Positions 24,883 to 31,969 of a stretch of DNA of 40,462 bases are shown in pieces. The DNA is from Kiritimatiellia bacterium (GTDB taxonomy: Bacteria > Verrucomicrobiota > Kiritimatiellia > RFP12 > UBA1067). The notes below the pieces were generated by a model, which searched no databases, had not been told where the DNA came from, and saw only the letters and a list, made by a program, of their open reading frames with translations. Location of the stretch: the NCBI GenBank assembly GCA_017646325.1, contig JAGCMU010000102.1, positions 1-40,462 of the forward strand, given 5' to 3'. Position numbers and translations under genes: made by a program. Each line of letters opens with the position of its first letter. Within the stretch, counting starts at the first letter, position 1.

Positions 24883-25980
24883 TTAACGTTGCTTGTAAAA
24901 GAGACGGCAGCCGATCATAAAGAAGAGAATATTAGGAAAGATTGCCGCGACAAAAGGAGGCAAGATATCCTTCTTTGCAAAAATCATGCATCCGATGGTA
25001 AGCGCGTAAAATGCAAAGAACATTCCTATCGCTCCAACGATTCCTTTGAAGACAGATTGACGCCCAGTGGCGATGCCAGCAGGAATTGCAAAGAGCGTTA
25101 TCACGAGACAGGCAAGGGGTGCGAAAATTTTAGCCCAAAAATCATATTTGTAACTTACCATTCTTTCTTTGTCAATCGTCGGATTGTTTTTAAAATACCT
25201 CCACCGTGACAAAGTTGAAAAATATTTAAAGTCGTGATTTTGCATAAGAAAATCATTCGGCTTTTCAGAAAAATCGGGGAACGAACGCAAAGTCAATTTA
25301 TCCAACTCTGGTGTGGGAGAGGCAATCGCATTGCCGTCAGTATCGTAATACGCCATTACAGGAGTTGAAAAGTACCAATTGCCATCAAGGTATTCAACGT
25401 GCGGAGAAGTTATTGTCATCTTGCGACCGCCGCCAGGATAATCGATCGAGATTTTCACATCCTTGAATTTTTCCCCTGTAGAAGAAAGTACGGAACCTAT
25501 TTTCCATGTACGCAAACTGTGTGGCGCTCTATATACGATATCGTCGGTTCTGGTCATTTCCGAATCCTTGAACCTCGCACCCTTATACAAAGTTGCCCAG
25601 TGGGCATACTTTGGGACAAATACTTCCCCTACCCAAACAACGGCTCCAGCCATTATACAGGCGACCAATAAAAGCGGTTTGACAATTGCGAAAAAACTAA
25701 TCCCGCTTGCGCGCATTGCAATGATTTCGGAGTGTCTGCAAAAATTCCACATGGTATAAAGCGTTGCAAGCATTAAACACGCAGGAGCCAACAATTCAAA
25801 GTAAGGTGCAAAATATCCTGCAAAATACAACAATGTTTTTGACATTGTAGGCTTTGCTTCAACTAAACGGCTGAACGAGCCAAATAATTCAAACAGAATA
25901 TAAATTGAAATAAATCCTGTCAAACAATAAAACAAAGGAACTAAAAATTCCTTTAAAACATATCTTGAAAGTATCCGCAT
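24883..25980 (-). CDS. LptF/LptG (YjgP/YjgQ)-family LPS export permease
   Basis: Inner-membrane component of the Lpt machinery that extracts lipopolysaccharide for transport to the outer membrane, 365 aa. Two hydrophobic helices at the N-terminus (about 13-35 and 50-75), a third near 105, a long periplasmic beta domain (130-270), and three helices at the end fit the family, as does the opening MRILSRYVLKEFLVPL. The frame extends to a TTG at 26055 that overlaps the hpt stop. I prefer ATG 25980 because AAAAAGG precedes it and because homologues begin there; TTG remains possible as a coupled start. It implies a Gram-negative envelope. Its partner lpt genes are not seen. Confidence 0.85.
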   Translation of the reverse strand: MRILSRYVLKEFLVPLFYCLTGFISIYILFELFGSFSRLVEAKPTMSKTLLYFAGYFAPYFELLAPACLMLATLYTMWNFCRHSEIIAMRASGISFFAIVKPLLLVACIMAGAVVWVGEVFVPKYAHWATLYKGARFKDSEMTRTDDIVYRAPHSLRTWKIGSVLSSTGEKFKDVKISIDYPGGGRKMTITSPHVEYLDGNWYFSTPVMAYYDTDGNAIASPTPELDKLTLRSFPDFSEKPNDFLMQNHDFKYFSTLSRWRYFKNNPTIDKERMVSYKYDFWAKIFAPLACLVITLFAIPAGIATGRQSVFKGIVGAIGMFFAFYALTIGCMIFAKKDILPPFVAAIFPNILFFMIGCRLFYKQR

Positions 25981-26051
25981 CGACCTTTTTATCCTCTTTC
26001 CTTTTGGAGTACTATTATACCAAACATCATAATCTTCTTCAAAAACGATTT

Positions 26052-26591
26052 TCAACTTGTGAAAAATTCATCCTTCGCTTCCAATTCCTCTTTTGTAAGC
26101 CCCATCAACTCATGAGGAAACACAAGCCAGCAATCGACATCCTTCACGTAATAATCGACTTCGCAATCCGTTTGATTCGCGCCGACTTTTCGATAAACGC
26201 ACGCCATGCGCATTTCCGCCCCCATGGCGGTAATGCGGTTTTTCACCGTTTCGCACGTTTTGCCGGTGTCGAAAATATCATCCACCACCAACACCTTCAT
26301 TCCCGGTTTAATCAAATTAAACGCCTTTTCCGATATCTCATCAAAAAGGACTCCGCCGTCATTTTCTTTTATGCCGGTATATGAAGAACATTTTACGCAT
26401 TGATGCATAAACGTCCATCCTCGAAAATTGCAATATTCGTGAACGGAAATCCCTACAGCCGATCCGCCTCGCCACAAAGCAAGCATCAAATCCGGTTTCC
26501 ATCCGGAATCAAAGATTTTCTTTGCTAAAATCCAATGGCAACGTTGATATTCGTTTGGCGAAACGTATTGCTTTTGAATTATTTCACTCAT
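26052..26591 (-). CDS. purine (hypoxanthine/xanthine/guanine) phosphoribosyltransferase
   Basis: Type I phosphoribosyltransferase, 179 aa, likely salvaging a 6-oxopurine base to its nucleotide. The PRPP-binding motif VLVVDDIFDTGKT (100-112) has the two consecutive acidic residues of the family, and LWRGGSAVG (39-47) is the pyrophosphate-binding loop. The hood region (DVDCWLVFPHE, about 151-161) resembles xanthine phosphoribosyltransferases such as Gpt, but base specificity is not certain. It starts 3 nt after the rsgA stop. The sequence is somewhat cysteine-rich (HQCVKC at 63-68), possibly nothing more than chance. Confidence 0.8.
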   Translation of the reverse strand: MSEIIQKQYVSPNEYQRCHWILAKKIFDSGWKPDLMLALWRGGSAVGISVHEYCNFRGWTFMHQCVKCSSYTGIKENDGGVLFDEISEKAFNLIKPGMKVLVVDDIFDTGKTCETVKNRITAMGAEMRMACVYRKVGANQTDCEVDYYVKDVDCWLVFPHELMGLTKEELEAKDEFFTS

Positions 26592-26594
26592 ACT

Positions 26595-27596
26595 TCACTC
26601 TCTGAATCTATGGTTGGACGTTCTTCTCTTTTTTTCTTCGGGAATCGTCGAATTTAAAATTCTTACATACGTTTCCCAGCGTTCCATCGCAAGAGTCCCG
26701 TCTTCAAGGGCTTTTTTCACTGCGCAATCAGGTTCTGTATCATGCATGCAATCAGAAAAACGACATTGCGAGGCGAGCTCTTCGATATCTGAAAAATTAC
26801 ACTCCATACCTGCATCGGCTTCCCACAACCCCACTTCACGCATACCTGGAGTATCCATGATTATCGTTCCGTCTTTAAGAAGCATAAGTTCCCGTTCTGT
26901 AGTGGTGTGCCGCCCCTTCCCGTCTTTTTCGCGAACCTCGAATGTCGGCATAATCTCTTCGCCTGCAAGCATATTCACCAAAGAAGATTTTCCCGCACCT
27001 GAAGAACCTACTAAAGCAATCGTTTTTTTAGGTCCTGTAAAGGATTTAATCTGTTCAATCCCTTCCCCTGTCAACATACTTCCTGCAAAAACCGACACAT
27101 CTTTCCCCGCTCGCTCAATGGCGGCAAGAAGCATTTCGTCTTTTTCCTCTTTTGACACTAAATCCGTCTTGTTGAGAAACACTATGTTTTTAGCACCCGT
27201 ATTTTTGGCGATTGTCAAAAATCTGTCCATTCGATTCAAATTGAAATTCTCATTCAAACTCATTACGAGAATCAATGTATCGAAATTAACGGCAACGACT
27301 TGGCTCTTATGACCGGATGATGACGGATCGAGACGGACAAAAGACGTTTTCCTCGGCAAGACTTCCAAAATGCGGCTCTCGCCTGAATTGTTCCATTTAA
27401 TCTTGACGAAGTCTCCCGTCGTCGGCATCAAATGTTTTTCGACAGATCTGAAAGCGCTCGATTTTTTTCGTGCAATCCCCTCTCCTCTATCGCATACAAT
27501 ACGGTAATAATCTCCCCATGAACCTGTTACGCGTGCAACATTTTCGGGATTCCCTTCATAACCCCAGGTCTCAAGGACATTTTTCATATCAATCAT
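26595..27596 (-). CDS. rsgA: ribosome small subunit GTPase RsgA
   Basis: Circularly permuted GTPase that helps mature the 30S subunit, 333 aa. An N-terminal OB-fold (about 15-85) precedes the G domain with motif order G4-G1-G2-G3: NKTD (142-145), GSSGAGKS (197-204), GRHTTTE (228-234) and DTPG (248-251). The C-terminal zinc site is Cys278, Cys283, His285 and Cys291. The reading frame starts with an ATG at 27596 that overlaps the upstream Minf_1886 gene by 8 nt; a second ATG follows at 27587. Neither has a strong Shine-Dalgarno, which again points to coupled translation. Confidence 0.95.
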   Translation of the reverse strand: MIDMKNVLETWGYEGNPENVARVTGSWGDYYRIVCDRGEGIARKKSSAFRSVEKHLMPTTGDFVKIKWNNSGESRILEVLPRKTSFVRLDPSSSGHKSQVVAVNFDTLILVMSLNENFNLNRMDRFLTIAKNTGAKNIVFLNKTDLVSKEEKDEMLLAAIERAGKDVSVFAGSMLTGEGIEQIKSFTGPKKTIALVGSSGAGKSSLVNMLAGEEIMPTFEVREKDGKGRHTTTERELMLLKDGTIIMDTPGMREVGLWEADAGMECNFSDIEELASQCRFSDCMHDTEPDCAVKKALEDGTLAMERWETYVRILNSTIPEEKKRRTSNHRFRE

Positions 27597-27966
27597 AATA
27601 AAGTCTTTTTAATTCCTCGACCAGATGAAATTCTCTATCAAATTCTTCTTCACATAAAATTTCAATTTTCGGCAACATCTCGTGTTCTTTTAAATTCCTG
27701 ATAATGTTGCCGATGTCTTTTGATGTATTAACTCCAAAATCAGATAACACTACCGGCGACATCACACCATAATTGACTATTAAAAAATCCCTGAATTCTG
27801 CCAGCAGTCTTTCGGCTGTAATCGTTTTTAAGTTCATTTCTCTGAAAAGAAATTCGAAAAAAACGCCGATGATATCATATATATGAGAATCGTATCGTGA
27901 ATCTTTTTGTAAGATTTTTGAATAATCTATATTGTCGAATTCAATTTGCGAAGATTCATATTTCAT
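27589..27966 (-). CDS. Minf_1886-family conserved protein (PVC-restricted)
   Basis: 125 aa. The layout matches the Planctomycetes/Verrucomicrobia conserved family named for Minf_1886: an N-terminal helix YDIIGVFFEFLFREM, then ITAERLLAEFRDFLIVNYGVMSPVVLSDFGVNTSKDIGNIIRNL in separate conserved blocks, and an acidic EEEFDREFHLVEEL end. Its function is unknown. An AAGGA Shine-Dalgarno sits 6 nt before the ATG. It lies between rsgA and a HIT gene, so ribosome- or nucleotide-related work is conceivable but unsupported. This is the most lineage-informative gene in the window. Confidence 0.7.
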   Translation of the reverse strand: MKYESSQIEFDNIDYSKILQKDSRYDSHIYDIIGVFFEFLFREMNLKTITAERLLAEFRDFLIVNYGVMSPVVLSDFGVNTSKDIGNIIRNLKEHEMLPKIEILCEEEFDREFHLVEELKRLYYD

Positions 27967-27975
27967 ATCAAATCC

Positions 27976-28386
27976 TTAAATCATCCGCAATTTTTCTGCA
28001 AGCTTTTTAAGTTCTTCCATATCACCCTTTTGAGAGCAGAATTCAATATTGTCATTCGCTCCTCCGAAACGAGGCACAATATGAAAGTGTAAATGGTTGA
28101 CGCTCTGCCCTGCCGCCGCGCCATTGTTTTGAAGGATGTTAAATCCATCACACGGAAGAACCGTTTTAATGTGATTGGCCACCTTTTTGACTGCTGCAAT
28201 TACATACGCAAGCGAATCATCGGACGAATCTAAAAGACAGGAAGAATGAGCTTTGGGTATGACGAGCGTATGCCCATTTGAAAAAGGATTGATATCAAGA
28301 TACGCAAGAACATTTTCATCTTCATAAATTTTAAATGAAGGAATTTCACCGGCAGCAATTGCACAAAAAACACAGTTGTTCGTCAT
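27976..28386 (-). CDS. histidine triad (HIT/Hint) family protein
   Basis: Small nucleotide phosphoramidase/hydrolase of the Hint branch, 136 aa. The triad HLHFHIVPR has His98, His100 and His102. Upstream hallmarks are CVFCAIAAGEIPSFKIYED (a CxxC zinc pair, Cys5 and Cys8) and AYLDINPFSNGHTLVIPKAH. Bacterial Hint proteins cleave adenosine phosphoramidates such as aminoacyl-AMP. It follows the EIIA fusion gene by 16 nt and precedes the Minf_1886 gene by 9 nt. Physiological substrate is not evident. Confidence 0.92.
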   Translation of the reverse strand: MTNNCVFCAIAAGEIPSFKIYEDENVLAYLDINPFSNGHTLVIPKAHSSCLLDSSDDSLAYVIAAVKKVANHIKTVLPCDGFNILQNNGAAAGQSVNHLHFHIVPRFGGANDNIEFCSQKGDMEELKKLAEKLRMI

Positions 28387-28402
28387 ACCCCAAAGCCTTT
28401 CT

Positions 28403-29239
28403 TTAATGAATTGTATTACGCGTTGCTTTTACAAGCGACTTCCATAATTCAGCATTGCTTTCTGCATCAATAAGGCTCTTGCGTACGTCGGCTTTGCCGA
28501 GAGCTTCGGAAATTCCGGAGATAAGACGCAAATAAAATGCGCTTACGGCAAGAGGAATTGCTGAAAGAAATACGAGATTTACAACGTTGCCGTCTGCGTC
28601 ATACACAAAGCCTTTCTTTGAAACGCCCAATGCAAGAGTAAGACCGCCGCCCTCAACGCCACGGACGTGAGGGAATGCAACGCCATTTCCGATGGCAGTC
28701 GTCAAAATAGCTTCACGCTCAAGAACCGACTTAACGATTGAATCTGCATTGGAGACAAAGTTGTTTGCCACCATTGCATCGGCAAGTTCTTTGATTGCAT
28801 CTTTAGTGTTTGTACTCTTAAGATCGCAAATCATCAAGCCTTCAGCAGAAAAACGGCTGATCCCCGTTTTACGAGGTTCTCCGCGGCCTGCCTTTTCAGC
28901 AACGTTTTTAGGAGCAGCTTCATCTTCATTACAGAGGATTCGTCCGCAAGAAGCGCACACTTGAATCGTCTTTTCCAAACGCACTTGTTGCATTTGAGAA
29001 ATCGGAAGACGCATACCGCACATTGAACAGCAATTGTTTGCGACAGAGGCAATAACAACATGATCCTTCTTGTAAAGACGTTGATAAACGTTTTGTACGG
29101 GAGGTGTCAATTGTTCAATGAGCGTGTCTATGGACGAATCAAGCGCATCAATCTGCGAGCCATCACCTAAACGGCGATGTTCATCACGCGTAAGAACGAG
29201 CTCTTGAAGTTGAGATAAAATATTAAGTTGGTTTTTCAT
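28403..29239 (-). CDS. coiled-coil C4 zinc ribbon fused to a PtsN-type EIIA domain
   Basis: 278 aa with an unusual two-part layout. Residues 1-65 are helical and likely coiled-coil; residues 71-98 form a zinc ribbon with two CxxC pairs (CSMC, CASC), like the end of C4-type zinc ribbon proteins. After a linker, residues 130-278 match a fructose/nitrogen-type EIIA domain, with the phosphorylatable His191 in NGVAFPHVRG and downstream GLTLALGVSKKGF. EIIA-Ntr proteins are regulators in the nitrogen PTS rather than sugar carriers. No EI or HPr gene is in the window. A nucleic acid or protein partner bound by the zinc part could put that partner under phosphate control; this is inference. Weak Shine-Dalgarno. 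Confidence 0.75.
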   Translation of the reverse strand: MKNQLNILSQLQELVLTRDEHRRLGDGSQIDALDSSIDTLIEQLTPPVQNVYQRLYKKDHVVIASVANNCCSMCGMRLPISQMQQVRLEKTIQVCASCGRILCNEDEAAPKNVAEKAGRGEPRKTGISRFSAEGLMICDLKSTNTKDAIKELADAMVANNFVSNADSIVKSVLEREAILTTAIGNGVAFPHVRGVEGGGLTLALGVSKKGFVYDADGNVVNLVFLSAIPLAVSAFYLRLISGISEALGKADVRKSLIDAESNAELWKSLVKATRNTIH

Positions 29240-29265
29240 TCGTTTTACTTGTAGTTAAACTTAAA

Positions 29266-29403
29266 TTATTCAGCAGGAACAAATTGATCCTTGCCAACGC
29301 CGCAAAGCGGGCAAACCCAATCTTCCGGGAGGTTTTCGAATGCGACACCGTCGTTGTCCGCCGGGTCGTACACGTAACCGCAAAGTTGACATACGTATTT
29401 CAT
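29266..29403 (-). CDS. short-type rubredoxin (45 aa)
   Basis: Small Fe(SCys)4 electron carrier. Iron ligands are Cys5, Cys8 ([12 protein letters not shown]) and Cys31, Cys34 ([13 protein letters not shown]). At 45 residues it lacks the 7-8-residue loop of ordinary rubredoxins, like the short rubredoxin of Desulfovibrio desulfuricans. AAGGA lies 6 nt upstream of the ATG. It is placed between the aminotransferase (15 nt) and the EIIA fusion gene (26 nt). Rubredoxin suggests an anaerobe with oxygen or superoxide detoxification or low-potential redox chemistry, but its partner oxidase or reductase is not here. Confidence 0.95.
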   Translation of the reverse strand: MKYVCQLCGYVYDPADNDGVAFENLPEDWVCPLCGVGKDQFVPAE

Positions 29404-29418
29404 GTTTTTCCTTCTTTC

Positions 29419-30633
29419 TTATTGTTTAAATTTTTCCACTGCCTTCGCAAATCCGGCTGCGGAACGTTCAATTATTTTTTCATCCACACTGCAAGAGAGA
29501 CGAATGTATCCTGGCATTCCAAAGCCACGCCCTGGTACAGCCAGAACGAGCTCTTCTTGCAACGCGTTTACAAATTCGATATCATCTCCACCCGGTGCCT
29601 TCGGGAAGAAATAAAACGCTCCCTTTGGCATCGTAAATTCAATGCCGGCATTAGTCAAAACTTCTGCCATCAATTTACGGCGGCGATCATAAACATCTAA
29701 ATCAACAGTTTCGTCTAAAAGTTTTGCAGCCAATTGCTGGCCGATTACAGGCGCGTTAACAAAGCCCAATGTACGCGTAGTGAGAGTTACGGCATTGACG
29801 AGCAAATCGCCTCCCGGCATTTCTGGATTTGCAACGATATAACCAATACGTTCACCTGCGAGCGAAAGAGTTTTTGAGAACGATCCCAAAACAACTGCAA
29901 ATTTCGTCAAAGGCAATATAGCAGGCACCTCGACTCCATCGTATGCAAATGCACGATAAGGTTCATCGGAAAGGAGATACAGCGGACGTGCATTTTCCCC
30001 GTCTTGAGCTTCGCGCTTTGAATTGACTTCGTCAACGAGCGCAGCAAGACGTTTGAGAACTTCAATTGAATAAATCGCACCGGTCGGATTGTTTGGAGAG
30101 TTGATTAAAAGTACGCGCGTCTTTGGAGTTATTGCAGAAGCAATAGCTTCAACGTCAGGTTCAAACGAAGGAAGTGAAGACGGGACACTTTTCAATACAC
30201 CGCCAAAATGACCGCAATAACTTCCATACTCAACGAAATACGGAGCAGGGCAAATCACTTCGTCACCAGCTTCAATAACTGCTCTAAAGAAACTGACTAG
30301 CGCACCCGCCGCGCCTACAGAACAAACAACATCTTTAGGTGCGACTTTCATATTCTGCTGCTTTGAAATGTATGAAGCAAGAGCTTCTCTGAACACAGGC
30401 AACCCGGCATTAGGACAATATCCCAACCCGAGCGGACGCACTGCGTTATCGGCAATATCATGCAATACATCTGCAACTTTTGCAGGCGGAGGTACGTCTG
30501 GATTGCCTAAAGAGAAATCGCAAACGGCATCTGCGCCGTACTTTGCTTTTAATTCTGCGCCTTTTTCGAACATCTTGCGAATCCACGAGGCTCCGCTCAT
30601 CGACTGTTTAATTTGACTTGTTATTAATTGCAT
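29419..30633 (-). CDS. class I/II pyridoxal-phosphate aminotransferase
   Basis: 404 aa, fold type I. The Schiff-base lysine is Lys254 in GSFSKTLSLAGERIGY. Other conserved points are FSLGNPDVPPP (41-50), INSPNNPTG (177-185), LLSDEPYRAF with the PLP-binding Asp and Tyr, and the C-terminal Arg in GYIRLSCS, which binds the substrate carboxylate. It resembles aspartate or aromatic aminotransferases of the AspB type; the exact amino acid is not readable. It is probably the first gene of the nine-gene block down to murI. Upstream, a hairpin and a weak TTGCAA promoter (around 30710) are visible. Shine-Dalgarno is weak. Confidence 0.85.
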   Translation of the reverse strand: MQLITSQIKQSMSGASWIRKMFEKGAELKAKYGADAVCDFSLGNPDVPPPAKVADVLHDIADNAVRPLGLGYCPNAGLPVFREALASYISKQQNMKVAPKDVVCSVGAAGALVSFFRAVIEAGDEVICPAPYFVEYGSYCGHFGGVLKSVPSSLPSFEPDVEAIASAITPKTRVLLINSPNNPTGAIYSIEVLKRLAALVDEVNSKREAQDGENARPLYLLSDEPYRAFAYDGVEVPAILPLTKFAVVLGSFSKTLSLAGERIGYIVANPEMPGGDLLVNAVTLTTRTLGFVNAPVIGQQLAAKLLDETVDLDVYDRRRKLMAEVLTNAGIEFTMPKGAFYFFPKAPGGDDIEFVNALQEELVLAVPGRGFGMPGYIRLSCSVDEKIIERSAAGFAKAVEKFKQ

Positions 30634-30655
30634 AATATTCTTCTTTTTTCAACGT

Positions 30656-30682
30656 AAAAAGCGATCCTTTTTCCCGCTTTTT
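30656..30682 (-). terminator. hairpin between the Gfo/Idh/MocA gene and the aminotransferase gene
   Basis: aaaaagcg (30656-30663) pairs with cgcttttt (30675-30682) over an 11-nt loop, with T-runs on either strand. It probably ends the minus-strand oxidoreductase transcript. It could also act as an attenuator in the aminotransferase leader. Confidence 0.55.
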
Positions 30683-30739
30683 TCTACATATAATTTTATC
30701 ATCCAAGTGCCTTGTTTTGCAAGTGGTTGAACGATTTTT

Positions 30740-31825
30740 TTACTTAATTTTTACTGGTGCTTTCGTGTTTGACGATGCGTATATCGCATCAATGATTTTC
30801 ATCAGCTTGATACCTTGTTCAGGTGTATTGAAAGGAGCTTCTTTCCCTTCTATTGCAAGGATGAAATTCTTTGCCGCGTTAAGCCTTCCCATCGTTTCAT
30901 CTTTCTTGACCTTCAGAGTCTTGTCTTTTCTCTTCCCTTTAGCATCCACGAAATAAAGTTCGCTCGTATCTTCCGCTGTTTCGTCAATACCGTCAATGCC
31001 GAAAAGACGTCTTACAAGACCACCTGCTTTCGTTCCCTGGAAAGTTACCGACGCCTCTTCTCTCTTATTCATTTCCGCCCATGATGTGCGAAGGAAAAGA
31101 ACGGATCCATCTTTGAATGTAACAAAACCATGCGCGGCAGACTCCACATCGCAAACGCCGCCCTCTTTGTCAGGAATACCCCAAGGGCCTTTAAAACGCT
31201 TGTCGGTGATGAAATCATCATACGTTTTGGCAAGAACGTAATCGGGATCGGGATAGTCCATAAAATAAAGAGCGAGATCGATCATGTGAAGCAAATCAAT
31301 GACAGGCCCGCCGCCGGACAATTCTTTTGTCGTGAACCATCCGCCAAAACCAGGAATACCCGTACGACGGATTTGAAGAGCCTGCACTGAATTTATTTTG
31401 CCGACTTCCCCCGAAACGATTGCTTTTTTCATTGCCACGGCTTCAGGGCGTGCGCGGTTGTTAAAATCAAAAACCAAAAGCTTGTTTGCTTTCTTTGCCG
31501 CCTGTGCCATTGCTTTCATTTCCGCGGCATTCAACGCCGGCGGCTTTTCGCAAAAGACGTGCTTTCCTGCCTTGAGCGATTTTATTACCAAAGGCTTATG
31601 AAATTTGTTTGGCGTTATTACACTTACCGCATCGACGTCGGATTTTTTAAGCATTTCATCGACATTCGTATAAACTTCCGGGATTTTATACTTTTCAGCC
31701 GTCGCCTTTGCAGCTTCTTCGTTCACATCTACAATGGCAGTTATTTTTGCGCCGCCTGATTTAAATCCTGGAATGTGGTAATTAGACATTCCGCCCGCGC
31801 CGATTACAGCAACTTTTATAGCCAT
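30740..31825 (-). CDS. cytoplasmic Gfo/Idh/MocA-family oxidoreductase
   Basis: NAD(P)-dependent sugar or polyol oxidoreductase, 361 aa, no signal peptide. The Rossmann motif VIGAGGMSNYH is at 7-17 and the family EKP motif in VFCEKPPALNA has Lys94. The second domain has GGPVIDLLHMIDLALYF with the catalytic His/Asp region. Members oxidise myo-inositol, glucose, or other sugars, or act on 1,5-anhydrosugars; the substrate is not readable. GAAAGG lies upstream. A terminator separates it from the Tat-exported homologue upstream, so it has its own control. Confidence 0.88.
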   Translation of the reverse strand: MAIKVAVIGAGGMSNYHIPGFKSGGAKITAIVDVNEEAAKATAEKYKIPEVYTNVDEMLKKSDVDAVSVITPNKFHKPLVIKSLKAGKHVFCEKPPALNAAEMKAMAQAAKKANKLLVFDFNNRARPEAVAMKKAIVSGEVGKINSVQALQIRRTGIPGFGGWFTTKELSGGGPVIDLLHMIDLALYFMDYPDPDYVLAKTYDDFITDKRFKGPWGIPDKEGGVCDVESAAHGFVTFKDGSVLFLRTSWAEMNKREEASVTFQGTKAGGLVRRLFGIDGIDETAEDTSELYFVDAKGKRKDKTLKVKKDETMGRLNAAKNFILAIEGKEAPFNTPEQGIKLMKIIDAIYASSNTKAPVKIK

Positions 31826-31861
31826 TTTTTCTAAACCTTTCTTAATTATTCGTATGCAACC

Positions 31862-31878
31862 ATTATACCAAAATTATA
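31862..31878 (-). promoter_or_regulatory. candidate promoter (-10 elements) for the cytoplasmic Gfo/Idh/MocA gene
   Basis: Two TATAAT boxes on the minus strand, at 31873-31878 and 31862-31867, directly after the terminator. No good -35 is seen. The 5' leader would be 25-40 nt. Confidence 0.4.
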
Positions 31879-31910
31879 GGATAAATCACATTTTCAAATG
31901 TGCGGAGAAC

Positions 31911-31946
31911 AAAAAAAACGCACTCGGTTTTTCGAGTGCGTTTTTT
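31911..31946 (-). terminator. bidirectional intrinsic terminator
   Basis: Stem cgcactcg (31919-31926) with cgagtgcg (31933-31940), 6-nt loop, flanked by eight A and six T. It ends the Tat-type oxidoreductase transcript 24 nt after its stop. Confidence 0.92.
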
Positions 31947-31969
31947 GTATTTGAATCGCTCCAAATATA

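Noticed and set aside
26614-27312. Long plus-strand open frame (232 codons) opposite rsgA
   Set aside because: rsgA on the minus strand carries all GTPase motifs; the plus frame has no recognisable domain and no ribosome-binding site.
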